DNA from: Ensifer adhaerens
GTDB taxonomy: Bacteria > Pseudomonadota > Alphaproteobacteria > Rhizobiales > Rhizobiaceae
Length of the DNA: 64,000 bases
Direction: 5' to 3'
NCBI RefSeq assembly: GCF_002940685.1
Contig: NZ_PNFP01000004.1
Coordinates: 434,001 to 498,000 of the forward strand
Below the pieces are notes generated by a model that was not told the origin of the DNA, ran no database searches, and saw only the letters and a list, made by a program, of their open reading frames with translations. This document shows, one piece after another, positions 35,249 through 43,499 of this stretch. Each line of letters begins with the position of its first letter. Position 1 is the first letter of the stretch. Position numbers and translations under genes: made by a program.

Positions 35249-36706
35249 CTACTGTCCAAGCAACCCGTCCAGCCAGCGCCGATCGAGCACCGCCTCCAGC
35301 TCGCCTGCGACATCGTCGAGTGCGGCATCGACCGACTGGCGATAGTTGCTGCCCCCGCCCTCGATGCCAAAACTCTGCAAGAGTGCCGAGCGATAGGCGT
35401 CGCTTGAAAACAGGCCGTGCAGGTAGGTGCCCATCACCCGGCCATCGGCCGAGAGCGCGCCGTCGGCGCGGTTGTCGATCCGCACCGACGGGCGATCGCA
35501 ATCGGCACCTTGCGTCTTGCCCAGGTGGATCTCGTAGCCCTCGAGCGCGACATCATGCTCCAGCGACCAGGCGCGGCTGTTGCGCACGGTCTTTTCCGGC
35601 GCCATCTCGGTTTCGACGTCGAGCAGCCCAAGACCTTCGACGTCACGTTCGCCGCCCTCGATGCCGAGCGGATCGCTGACGCGCCGGCCGAGCATCTGGT
35701 AGCCGCCGCAAATGCCGATGACCCGGCCGCCGCGACGCACGTGGCGCTCAAGGTCGCGATCCCAGCCCTGGGCGCGGAAGTCGATAAGGTCGCCGATGGT
35801 CGATTTCGATCCGGGGATGACGACGAGGCCGGCATCATCAGGAATGGGATTGCCCGGCCGGACGAAGACGAGATCGACCTCGGGCTCGGCTGAGAGCGGG
35901 TCGAGGTCGTCGAAGTTGGCGATGCGCGACAGCACGGGTACTGCCACCTTCAGCGCCCGCCCCTCGCCGCGCGTCAGCTTCTCCAGCACCACCGAATCCT
36001 CGGCCGGCAACCGTGCGGCCGCCTTCAGCCACGGGACGACGCCGAAGCAGGGCCAGCCGGTGAAGCGGTGGACGGCGGCAATGCCGTCGTCAAACAGCGT
36101 GACGTCGCCGCGGAACTTGTTGATGAGATAGCCGGTCACCATTGGCCGGTCTTCGTCGGACAGGATCGCATGCGTGCCGACCAGCGAAGCGATGACCCCG
36201 CCGCGGTCGATGTCGCCGACGAGCACGACGGGCACGTCGGCGCGGGTGGCAAAGCCCATATTGGCGATGTCGCCGGCGCGCAGGTTGATTTCGGCCGGTG
36301 ACCCCGCTCCCTCGACCACCACCAGATCGGCACCCGAAGAAATCTGCTCGAAGCTCTCCATCACGGCGCCAAGCAGCCTGGGTTTGAGCGCCTGATACTC
36401 CCGCCCCTTCGCCTGCCCCGCCACCTTGCCCTGGACGACGATCTGGCTGCCGACATCGGATTGCGGCTTCAGAAGCACCGGGTTCATGTGCACCGACGAG
36501 GGCACACGCGCGGCCAGCGCCTGCAGCCATTGCGCCCGACCGATCTCGCCGCCGTCATCGGATACGGCGGCGTTGTTCGACATGTTCTGCGGCTTGAACG
36601 GCCGGACTTTCAGCCCGTAGTTGGAAGCAAGCCGGCAGAGCCCTGCCACGAGTACCGATTTTCCGACATCCGAGCCGGTTCCCTGCAACATGATTTTGCG
36701 TGTCAT
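35249..36706 (-). CDS. cobQ: Cobyric acid synthase CobQ
   Basis: A 485-residue glutamine amidotransferase that amidates side chains b, d, e and g of adenosylcobyrinic acid a,c-diamide. The N-terminal synthetase domain starts [20 protein letters not shown] and contains [11 protein letters not shown]. The C-terminal glutaminase has its Cys in [15 protein letters not shown] and the His of [13 protein letters not shown] 36706 (MTRKIMLQG) is preferred to an upstream extension. It is separate from the other two cob clusters; I see no riboswitch in the 250 bases upstream. Confidence 0.95.
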   Translation of the reverse strand: MTRKIMLQGTGSDVGKSVLVAGLCRLASNYGLKVRPFKPQNMSNNAAVSDDGGEIGRAQWLQALAARVPSSVHMNPVLLKPQSDVGSQIVVQGKVAGQAKGREYQALKPRLLGAVMESFEQISSGADLVVVEGAGSPAEINLRAGDIANMGFATRADVPVVLVGDIDRGGVIASLVGTHAILSDEDRPMVTGYLINKFRGDVTLFDDGIAAVHRFTGWPCFGVVPWLKAAARLPAEDSVVLEKLTRGEGRALKVAVPVLSRIANFDDLDPLSAEPEVDLVFVRPGNPIPDDAGLVVIPGSKSTIGDLIDFRAQGWDRDLERHVRRGGRVIGICGGYQMLGRRVSDPLGIEGGERDVEGLGLLDVETEMAPEKTVRNSRAWSLEHDVALEGYEIHLGKTQGADCDRPSVRIDNRADGALSADGRVMGTYLHGLFSSDAYRSALLQSFGIEGGGSNYRQSVDAALDDVAGELEAVLDRRWLDGLLGQ

Positions 36707-36941
36707 GGGACAACCGGTAACACTGAAACGGGCAGCGGCAAAGGTCTGTTTCGACACGATTTCGCCGCAATTGAACCTTGCCGCTCACGCATTGTTTCGC
36801 GCCTTCGCAAGGCTTGTCGAAAATGTCGCGGCGGGTAGCCAGAATGCGACATCGCGTGGCGAGTTTGGTATTCAGTTTTTCGCAGCGCACACCTATATCA
36901 GCGGCATAGCAACAAGCCCCGGAGCAAAGGCCTCCGGCCTC

Positions 36942-37931
36942 TCAAGGTTTACGTCCATGCTGTATATCTTCAGCAAGCCCAACTTCGTCCAGATCGCCTG
37001 GAACTCCAAGGTTCCTTCCAGCCAGTCGCGCGTGCGCAACCTCGTCGTCGACGCCCCCTTCGGCCCGCTCGGCGTCATCCGCACCTCGAACGTCGGCTAA
37101 GCCGCGATCGGCGGCACGCCCTCCGACTTGAGCTTCCTCCCAGAGCTCTCCTCCTGCCGCCCCGCAAGGGGCGGCTTTTTTGTGGGGTCGCCGGCCCGCA
37201 AGGGGCGGCCTTCGGTCAACGCACATGGTCAGGCGAGCTGTGCGGCGCCAGCGACGAATAAGCCTCTTCAGGATCGCGTTGACGACATCGGGACGCTCCA
37301 GCGGCACATAGTGGCCGCAGTCGGGCACGATATGCAGTTCGCCCATCCGCGCGGTGCCCGCCTGCTCCGCACTTTTCTGCGGCCCGGGCGCGCAGTCGTC
37401 GCCACCGCTCACGACAACGACCGGCCCCCGAAACGCGGAGAGAACCTCATCCCGGCTCGGCCGGCTGTGAAAGACGGCAACGCCGCGTGCGACATCGTCA
37501 GGCGTTTGAGCGAGCGCGATCCGCCTCGTTTCGGCGATGGCGCGCGCAGTCGCCCTTGGCGAAAGCAGTGGCGCCCAGAGAAGGCGATAGGCTTCCTCCA
37601 GCCCTTTTTCGGCAAGCAGGGCAAGAGCGCCGCTGCATAGGGCGGGTTCAGGCCGATGCCTGGCCTTGGTGCCGATGAGAACAAGCGCGGCCACCCGATC
37701 AGGCGCCAGCGCCGCCACCTCGAGCGCGCAGGATCCGCCAACCGAGCACCCGACGACGATGAGCTTTTCACCAGTCGCCTGGCCGAGCACCGCGCTCGCC
37801 CACGCCTGGATGCTGTCACCGTAACCATAGAGCGTCGGCGCGTAGGTCGCATCTGGAAGGAGCGTCATCTGGCCTTCCCACATCGAGCCATCGAGCGGGA
37901 GCGCGTGAAGCAACAGCAATTGCAGTTTCAT
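36942..37931 (-). CDS. Alpha/beta hydrolase with probable C-terminal frameshift
   Basis: An open frame of 329 codons. Residues 1-233 are a normal alpha/beta hydrolase: LLLHALPLDGSMWEGQ, the nucleophile elbow VVGCSVGGSCALEVAA (Ser), VVVVSGGDDCAPGP (acid) and HIVPDCGHYVPLERPD (His). After DVVNAILK the frame turns Arg-rich and low-complexity, and runs through a plus-strand terminator and the 47-residue ORF. Shifting frame there gives GLFVAGAAQLA and a stop at 37229-37231, for a usual length of about 234. A 1-base indel is therefore likely, in the organism or the assembly. Substrate unknown; distantly like 3-oxoadipate enol-lactonases. Confidence 0.75.
   Translation of the reverse strand: MKLQLLLLHALPLDGSMWEGQMTLLPDATYAPTLYGYGDSIQAWASAVLGQATGEKLIVVGCSVGGSCALEVAALAPDRVAALVLIGTKARHRPEPALCSGALALLAEKGLEEAYRLLWAPLLSPRATARAIAETRRIALAQTPDDVARGVAVFHSRPSRDEVLSAFRGPVVVVSGGDDCAPGPQKSAEQAGTARMGELHIVPDCGHYVPLERPDVVNAILKRLIRRWRRTARLTMCVDRRPPLAGRRPHKKAAPCGAAGGELWEEAQVGGRAADRGLADVRGADDAERAEGGVDDEVAHARLAGRNLGVPGDLDEVGLAEDIQHGRKP
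36957..37100 (+). CDS. 47-residue conserved-looking small protein
   Basis: MLYIFSKPNFVQIAWNSK at the start and GPLGVIRTSNVG at the end; soluble, basic, not recognised. Nearly every codon is the C- or G-ending one favoured by highly expressed genes here, and a perfect intrinsic terminator follows 56 bases after the stop. Both support a real short gene, although its ribosome site (AAGG, 11 bases upstream) is weak. It lies antisense to the dubious C-terminal tail of the hydrolase gene. The preceding 250 bases would hold its promoter and that of cobQ. Confidence 0.6.
   Translation: MLYIFSKPNFVQIAWNSKVPSSQSRVRNLVVDAPFGPLGVIRTSNVG
37156..37181 (+). terminator. Strong intrinsic terminator
   Basis: GCCGCCCC (37156-37163), tetraloop GCAA, GGGGCGGC (37168-37175), then TTTTTT: an 8-bp perfect stem with a stable loop and U tract on the plus strand. 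The nearest upstream plus-strand gene is the 47-residue ORF, 56 bases before it. Confidence 0.9.
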
Positions 37932-38722
37932 GACCGGGCCCGCCCCCTTTCGGCATCAAATGCGACCAGGACGAGCCTACAGGATGGAGCGACAATCACC
38001 AGCGGCAGGGCCACGCCAGACCACGGAGGCCTGAAAATGCGAAGGCCGCATCGACCTCTCTGCGAGGGATGCGGCCGCCAAAAAACACCTGGTCACTTCG
38101 GAGTAACGCACCGAAGGTTCGCTGAAAGCCCGGGACGCTAGAACCTGATCCGGACCGGCGGCAGTCCCCCGCCGCGAGAAGAACAATTAGCCGGACATCG
38201 TTACCGGATGGTTATTGAGGATTTAACCAAAGATGAATTCCGGACTTTTTTGTAAATTTTTCGCGACATGCGCGCCCTTTGGCATGACGCAATCACGACA
38301 GGAAACGTCAGGATCTCGACAGGGTTTTGAGGTCCGTGGTGCCCAGCGCCATTTTTTGCGGCAAGAATTGTCGCTATTGCTTAAATTCAGGGTCTCTCAC
38401 GCACAAAATGCGCGCTTCAGCGATGTCGCAGACAGAACGCACGAGACCCCGCGCCGGCCGCACATCCGATTGAAGAGGTTGATTTCTCAGCGAGAAACCT
38501 TAGGCTTGGGTGGCGGTATAAGAGGAGATTGGCCGGCGACAGGGTTCCGCGGCCAGGGCTGAAAACGAACTCCCGCACCGTCCGCAGCAAGGGTGAACCT
38601 TGGCTTGATTGATGCCGAACCCCCAGGCTGCATCGTTGTTTCGGGTGACGGAGGATGCGTCGCGTCCGCCGTACATTCCCGTTTGGATCTTGGCTGCAAA
38701 TAAGACTGGGAGGTCTTGCAAC
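37932..38722. other. Long intergenic region upstream of the ABC transporter
   Basis: 791 bases between the hydrolase start (minus) and the substrate-binding protein (plus). Short open frames here lack ribosome sites and codon bias. Visible structure: an AT-rich stretch near 38210-38265 containing GGTTA...TAACC, and a hairpin TTTCTC-AGC-GAGAAA near 38482-38496. The transporter transcript may have a long 5' leader. I recognise no riboswitch or small-RNA family. Confidence 0.45.
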
Positions 38723-39721
38723 ATGAAGAAACTCCTCGCTTCCACCATTCTCGCCGCTGGCCTCTATGCCATGGCGGGTTCCGCGCAGGCTGCGGAATGC
38801 GGTGAAGTCAGCATTGCCGAAATGAACTGGGCTTCCGCCGGCGTCGCCGCCCAGGTGGACAAGTTCATTCTGGAAAACGGCTACGGCTGCACCGTGACGC
38901 TGGTGACCGGCGACACCATGCCGACCTTCGCCTCGATGAACGAAAAGGCGCAGCCCGACATGGCGCCGGAACTCTGGGTCAACGCCGTGCGCACGCCGCT
39001 CGACGCAGCGATCAAGGAAGGCCGCCTGATCGAAGCCGCCAAGATCCTGAGCGAAGGCGGCGTCGAGGGTTGGTGGATCCCGAAATTCCTCGCCGACGCC
39101 CATCCGGATATCAAGACGGTCCAGGACGCGCTGAAGCATCCGGAACTCTTCCCGGCGCCGGAAGATTCGTCCAAGGCCGCCGTTCACAATTGCCCGTCGG
39201 GCTGGAACTGCCAGGTCTCGACCGCCAATCTCTACCGGGCACTGAACGCGGAGAAGGACGGCTTCCTGCTGGTCGACACCGGCTCAGCCGCCGGCCTCGA
39301 CGGCTCGATTGCCAATGCCTTTGAAAAGAAGACCGGCTGGCTCGGCTACTACTGGGCGCCGACCGCCATCCTCGGCAAATACGAGATGACCCGCCTCTCC
39401 TTCGGCGTCGATCACGACAAGGCCGATTGGGACGCCTGCACCGCCGTGCCGGATTGCCCGACCCCGAAGGTCAACTCCTATCCGGTTTCCGACGTTTACA
39501 CCGTCGTGACCAAGTCCTTCGCCGACAAGGCGAGCGTCGCCATGGACTACGTCAAGGCGCGCAAGTGGGACAATGGCACCGTCAACAAGGTTCTCGCCTG
39601 GATGGACCAGAACCAGGGCACCAACGAGGACGGCGCCAAGCACTTCCTCGCCGAGTTCCCGGATATGTGGACACAGTGGGTGAGCCCGGAAGTGGCCGAA
39701 AAGGTCAAGGCAGCGCTCTGA
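38723..39721 (+). CDS. ABC transporter substrate-binding protein, quaternary-amine/proline type
   Basis: A 332-residue periplasmic protein of the OpuAC/ProX class. A signal peptide MKKLLASTILAAGLYAMAGS with AQA-AE cleavage is clear. Aromatic and acidic residues for cationic ligands lie in VSIAEMNWASAGVAA, ELWVNAVRTPLD and GYYWAPTAILGKYEMTRLSF. Cysteines 61/64-like pairs may form disulfides (NCPSGWNC, ACTAVPDC). GGGAGG precedes the ATG. It is followed by its permease and ATPase; the trio resembles the S. meliloti HutXWV (histidine/proline/betaine) or ProXWV systems. Which ligand is bound cannot be decided. Confidence 0.9.
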   Translation: MKKLLASTILAAGLYAMAGSAQAAECGEVSIAEMNWASAGVAAQVDKFILENGYGCTVTLVTGDTMPTFASMNEKAQPDMAPELWVNAVRTPLDAAIKEGRLIEAAKILSEGGVEGWWIPKFLADAHPDIKTVQDALKHPELFPAPEDSSKAAVHNCPSGWNCQVSTANLYRALNAEKDGFLLVDTGSAAGLDGSIANAFEKKTGWLGYYWAPTAILGKYEMTRLSFGVDHDKADWDACTAVPDCPTPKVNSYPVSDVYTVVTKSFADKASVAMDYVKARKWDNGTVNKVLAWMDQNQGTNEDGAKHFLAEFPDMWTQWVSPEVAEKVKAAL

Positions 39722-39732
39722 TCGAAAATGAC

Positions 39733-39763
39733 GGCAGGCGGACCGTGGAATCGGCCGCCTGCC
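39733..39763 (+). terminator. Hairpin after the binding-protein gene
   Basis: GGCAGGCGG (39733-39741) and CCGCCTGCC (39755-39763) form a 9-bp perfect stem 12 bases after the binding-protein stop. Only a weak T tract follows (GGTTTTGATG). It may partly terminate or protect the mRNA 3' end so that binding protein is made in excess over the permease, which starts 293 bases downstream. The rest of that gap holds nothing I recognise. Confidence 0.55.
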
Positions 39764-40014
39764 CGTTCCGGTTTTGATGCCGGGACAGGGAACGATGGGG
39801 CGTCCTTGCGGGTTTCGTTTGAACGTTCATCGTCCCAGAGGCGGCGAACCGGGAGCCTTCGCGTCGCTATCAGGTAAGCGGACGCCACATTTCGCTGCCA
39901 CAGTTTAAGTGCCGGGACCCAAAGAGGTCACCCAAGTGTGCGCCGTCATCGACCCGTTCGATGCCGAGACGCGGCCGGCTTTTAAAAAAACTTCCGGCCA
40001 AGAAGGGGAAACAA

Positions 40015-40926
40015 ATGGCCTCCATCTGCAGTGTCTTGCCAGCGATGCTCTGCAAGTTCCCTGCCATTGACGAGAGCACGATCCGGCTCGCGCGCAAGGC
40101 CGTCGACGATAGCTTCAAGGGCTTCGTGCGATCCTACGGCAACGCCATCGACACGGTGGTCCAGCCGCTCCAATGGTTTTTGAACTATCTTGAGAGCCTG
40201 TTCGTCAGTTCGCCCTGGATCGTCATCCTGGCGCTCATGGTCGCAGTCGTCTATTTCGGCAGCCGCAACATCGCCATCACCATCGGAACGGCGCTGTCGA
40301 TGATCACCATCGGCCTCGTCGGTCTCTGGAACGACACCATGGTGACGCTCGCCATGGTCACCGTCTGTACGCTGATCTCCATCCTGATCGGCATTCCGAT
40401 CGGTATCCTGATGGCGCGCTCGGACCGGGTTCAGGCCTTCGTCAATCCGGTTCTCGACGTCATGCAGACGATGCCGAGCTTCGTCTATCTGATCCCGGTC
40501 GTCATGATCTTCGGCATCGGCAAGGTGCCGGGCCTGATCGCCGTCGTCATTTATGCGGTGCCGCCGATGATCCGGCTGACCAATCTCGGCATCCGTCTCG
40601 TCGACAAGGAAGTGCTGGAAGCGGCCGACGCCTTCGGTTCCTCGACCTGGCAGAAATTGAAGAACGTGCAGATGCCTCTGGCGTTGCCGACCATCATGGC
40701 CGGCATCAACCAGACGATCATGATGTCGCTGGCGATGGTCGTCGTCGCATCGATGATCGGCGTCGGCGGCCTCGGCAAGAACGTGCTGCAGGCGATCGCC
40801 AACCAGTTCTTCACCGTCGGCTTCCTCAACGGCTTTGCCCTTGTCGGCATCGCCATCATTTTCGACCGTACCAGCCAGGCCTTCGGCAAGCGGCTGCAAA
40901 AGCACTCGGAGGTTATCCATGGCTAG
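40015..40926 (+). CDS. ABC transporter permease, quaternary-amine/proline type (ProW-like)
   Basis: A 303-residue inner-membrane permease of the OpuAB/ProW class with about six to seven helices. The cytoplasmic EAA loop that contacts the ATPase is EAADAFGSSTWQKLKNVQMPLALP. Other family motifs are PVLDVMQTMPSFVYLIPVVM and GGLGKNVLQAI. ATG 40015, preceded by AGAAGGGG, is used. Its stop overlaps the ATPase start by 8 bases. Confidence 0.92.
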   Translation: MASICSVLPAMLCKFPAIDESTIRLARKAVDDSFKGFVRSYGNAIDTVVQPLQWFLNYLESLFVSSPWIVILALMVAVVYFGSRNIAITIGTALSMITIGLVGLWNDTMVTLAMVTVCTLISILIGIPIGILMARSDRVQAFVNPVLDVMQTMPSFVYLIPVVMIFGIGKVPGLIAVVIYAVPPMIRLTNLGIRLVDKEVLEAADAFGSSTWQKLKNVQMPLALPTIMAGINQTIMMSLAMVVVASMIGVGGLGKNVLQAIANQFFTVGFLNGFALVGIAIIFDRTSQAFGKRLQKHSEVIHG

Positions 40927-41965
40927 TCACGCGATCGAGGTGAAGAACCTCTACAAGATCTTCGGCCCCAACGGCCGCGACTTCGTCGATGCCGTCAAGA
41001 AAGGCATGGGCAAGGCCGAACTCAACGAGACGCACGGCCACGTGCTCGGCCTGCAGGACATCAACATCTCCATGCCCGCCGGCGGCGTCATGGTGGTGAT
41101 GGGGCTTTCGGGCTCCGGCAAGTCGACGCTGATCCGCCACATCAACCGGCTGATCGACCCGACCGCCGGCGAAGTGCTCTATGACGGCGTCGACGTCTGC
41201 AAGATGAACGACAATGATCTCAGGGAATTCCGCCGCCACAAGACGGCGATGGTGTTCCAGAAGTTCGCGCTTCTGCCGCACCGCACCGTGCTCGACAACA
41301 CCGTCTACGGCCTCGAGATCCAGGGCGTCGAGCGCAAGGAAAGCGAGAAGCGCGCCCGCGGCTGGATCGAGCGCGTCGGCCTGAAGGGCTTCGAGAACCA
41401 CTACCCGAACCAGCTCTCGGGCGGCATGCAGCAGCGCGTCGGCCTTGCCCGCGCGCTCACCAACGATGCCGATATCCTCCTGATGGACGAAGCCTATTCG
41501 GCGCTCGACCCGCTGATCCGCGTCGACATGCAAACGGTGCTGCTCGACCTGCAGAAGGAACTGAAGAAGACCGTCGTCTTCATCACCCACGACCTCGACG
41601 AGGCGCTGCGCCTCGGCGACAAGATCGCCATCCTGCGCGATGGCCGCGTGGTGCAGCAGGGCACCGGCCAGGAGATCGTGCTTTCACCGGCCGACGACTA
41701 CATCACCGCCTTCGTCAAGGAAGTGAACCGTGGACGGGTGATCAATGTCGAGACGATCATGCGGCCGCTGTCGGGCAATGCCGAAGGCGTGCCGCTGGTC
41801 ACGGGCACGGTGCTTGAATCGGCGGCCCGCACCATGACTGCCGCCCGCGTCGCAACCGCCCACGTCGTCGACGTCAACGGCCGCCCGCTCGGCGCCCTCG
41901 ACCTCTCGACGGTCATCGCCGCCATGGTGACGCCCGTGAGCCACGAGGACCGCGCGGCGGCGTGA
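40919..41965 (+). CDS. ABC transporter ATP-binding protein, quaternary-amine/proline type (ProV-like)
   Basis: A 348-residue ATPase. Walker A is GLSGSGKSTLIRHINRL, the signature LSGGMQQRVGLARAL, Walker B ILLMDEAYSALDPL, and the switch His is in VVFITHDLDEALRLGD. The KIFGPNGRDFVDAVKKGMGK start is typical of ProV. The C-terminal part (about 270-345) is a degenerate CBS-like regulatory region, shorter than the tandem CBS of OpuA. It overlaps the permease gene by 8 bases and is the last gene of the operon. Confidence 0.94.
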   Translation: MASHAIEVKNLYKIFGPNGRDFVDAVKKGMGKAELNETHGHVLGLQDINISMPAGGVMVVMGLSGSGKSTLIRHINRLIDPTAGEVLYDGVDVCKMNDNDLREFRRHKTAMVFQKFALLPHRTVLDNTVYGLEIQGVERKESEKRARGWIERVGLKGFENHYPNQLSGGMQQRVGLARALTNDADILLMDEAYSALDPLIRVDMQTVLLDLQKELKKTVVFITHDLDEALRLGDKIAILRDGRVVQQGTGQEIVLSPADDYITAFVKEVNRGRVINVETIMRPLSGNAEGVPLVTGTVLESAARTMTAARVATAHVVDVNGRPLGALDLSTVIAAMVTPVSHEDRAAA

Positions 41966-41997
41966 GACTTGGCTGAACCTGGTTGAGACCGGCGCCT

Positions 41998-42240
41998 GCC
42001 CCTCATCCGCCTGCCGGCACCTTCTCCCCGTCCTGACGGGGAGAAGGGACACGTGGCAATGCCGCGCTCCCTCTCCAACGTCCCAATCTCTGACAGGCTG
42101 CCCGGCGGTCGGTACCCGACGACATCCTGCGGTTTTCCGAACTCATCATGGCCGTCTCTGGCGGCGGCCAAGCAACCGACGGCGAGCAACAGCCCTCGTC
42201 CCCTCGCCCCGCCTGCGGGGAGAGGGTTAGGGTGAGGGGC
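41998..42240. repeat. RIME-like element, copy D
   Basis: This occupies nearly the whole 300-base gap between the ABC ATPase and dacA. The left arm is GCCCCTCATCCGCCTGCCGG, then the hairpin CTTCTCCCCGTC / GACGGGGAGAAG. The right arm is CCTCGCCCCGCCTGCGGGGA, closing GAGGGTTAGGGTGAGGGGC. The two arms are of different subtypes, in the opposite arrangement to copy C. As the flanking genes are convergent, it may also act as a bidirectional terminator. Confidence 0.82.
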
Positions 42241-42265
42241 AAATTTCAGACAGTCATCTGGAAGA

Positions 42266-43132
42266 TCAGTTCGTCGTGGTCGTCACCGTAGCAGCTGCCG
42301 GTTCCGTGACGCTGGCCGCGCTTGCGTCTTCCTTCGGCGGCAGGAACTTGTCGAGCAGCGCGATCATGTCGTCGTCGCGCGATTGCGCCGTCTTGCCGCC
42401 CATGACGACGGCGACGAGGCGGGTGTCGCCGCGCTTGGCCGAGGTCACGAGATTGTAGCCGGAGGCGTCGGTATAGCCGGTCTTGATGCCGTCGACGCCC
42501 TCGTAGCGCTTCATCACGCCGTTGTGGCCGCGCAGCTTCATGCCGCGAAACTCGATCGTCTTGTTGGCGAAAAGCTGGAATTCCTGCGGGTAGTCGCGCA
42601 TCAGCGCGAGACCGAGCGTCGCCATGTCGCGCGCCGTCGTCACCTGGGCCGGATCCGGCAGGCCGTTGGCGTTCTTGAACACGGTGCTGTTCATGCCGAG
42701 CGTCCTCGCCTTGCGGGTCATCATCTCGCCGAAGGCGGTTTCGGTTCCGGCAAGCGTCTCGCCGATCACGACGGCGGCGTCATTGGCCGAGAGCACCACC
42801 ATGCCCATGACCGCTTCGCGCACGGTGATCTGGCGACCGGCGCCAACGGCGAGCTTGAAGGGCTCCAGGCTGTTTGCGTGTTCCGAAACCGTCAGCTTCT
42901 GGTCCCAAGTGAGCGTGCCGTTCCGCAGCGCCTCGAAGGCGAGATAGATCGTCATCATCTTCGTCAGCGAAGCCGGGAAGTTCAGTTCGTCGGCATTGGC
43001 GGCCTCGAGGATCGAGCCGGTCTCGGCATTGATGACGAAATGGGCCTGCCCGGCGGCGGCAAAGGATGCGCTGCCAAGCAGCAGGCTTACGGAGACCGCG
43101 GCGGACGCGACCATACGGATAAGGGACTGCAT
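42266..43132 (-). CDS. D-alanyl-D-alanine carboxypeptidase (DacA/PBP5-like)
   Basis: A 288-residue exported serine peptidase that trims the terminal D-Ala of peptidoglycan stem peptides. A signal peptide (about residues 1-27, SFAAA-G) is followed by the three penicillin-binding motifs: Ser55-LTK58 (NFPASLTKMMTIY), SAN in VVLSANDAAVVIG and KTG in DGIKTGYTDASG. It is shorter than E. coli PBP5 and lacks the full C-terminal beta domain and amphipathic anchor, ending in a Thr/Ala-rich tail (AAATVTTTTN). Class A-like periplasmic D,D-carboxypeptidases of rhizobia often look like this. Confidence 0.92.
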   Translation of the reverse strand: MQSLIRMVASAAVSVSLLLGSASFAAAGQAHFVINAETGSILEAANADELNFPASLTKMMTIYLAFEALRNGTLTWDQKLTVSEHANSLEPFKLAVGAGRQITVREAVMGMVVLSANDAAVVIGETLAGTETAFGEMMTRKARTLGMNSTVFKNANGLPDPAQVTTARDMATLGLALMRDYPQEFQLFANKTIEFRGMKLRGHNGVMKRYEGVDGIKTGYTDASGYNLVTSAKRGDTRLVAVVMGGKTAQSRDDDMIALLDKFLPPKEDASAASVTEPAAATVTTTTN

Positions 43133-43499
43133 ATCGTGTTTTCTCGTTTCGACGCTATCGAACGACCTCGGGACGAAAATCGTGATCGAATTATGGAAGA
43201 CGGACCGCGAAATACGGCAAGGGCCGCGTTTTCCACACGGCCGACATACCCCTGCCTTTTAAGGGCAAGGCGGCCGGGCGGCAAGCACCTGCGGCAATCG
43301 GCGCGCCAGTTTCGAGGCAGGCGGCTTTGCAGACAGTAACCCCAGCCCGGGTGGACCCGTCCGCGGTTTCACCGAGGTTTAACCTGATTGCAGCAAGGTG
43401 TGGATCTCCCGAGACCGGCCCTGCCCGAACGGCAGGACGGCCAGGAGCCATGAACCAACGATGCCGAACCGCGTCCCAGTCATTCGTTTTTAAGCCGCC
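43133..43499. other. Divergent promoter region dacA / O-antigen ligase gene
   Basis: 367 bases between two divergent starts. No gene-like frame with a ribosome site, no repeat element and no recognised operator. It presumably carries both promoters. Confidence 0.45.

Noticed and set aside
38233-38562. A plus-strand 109-codon gene upstream of the ABC transporter
   Set aside because: No Shine-Dalgarno, no codon bias and no family features; treated as leader or intergenic DNA.
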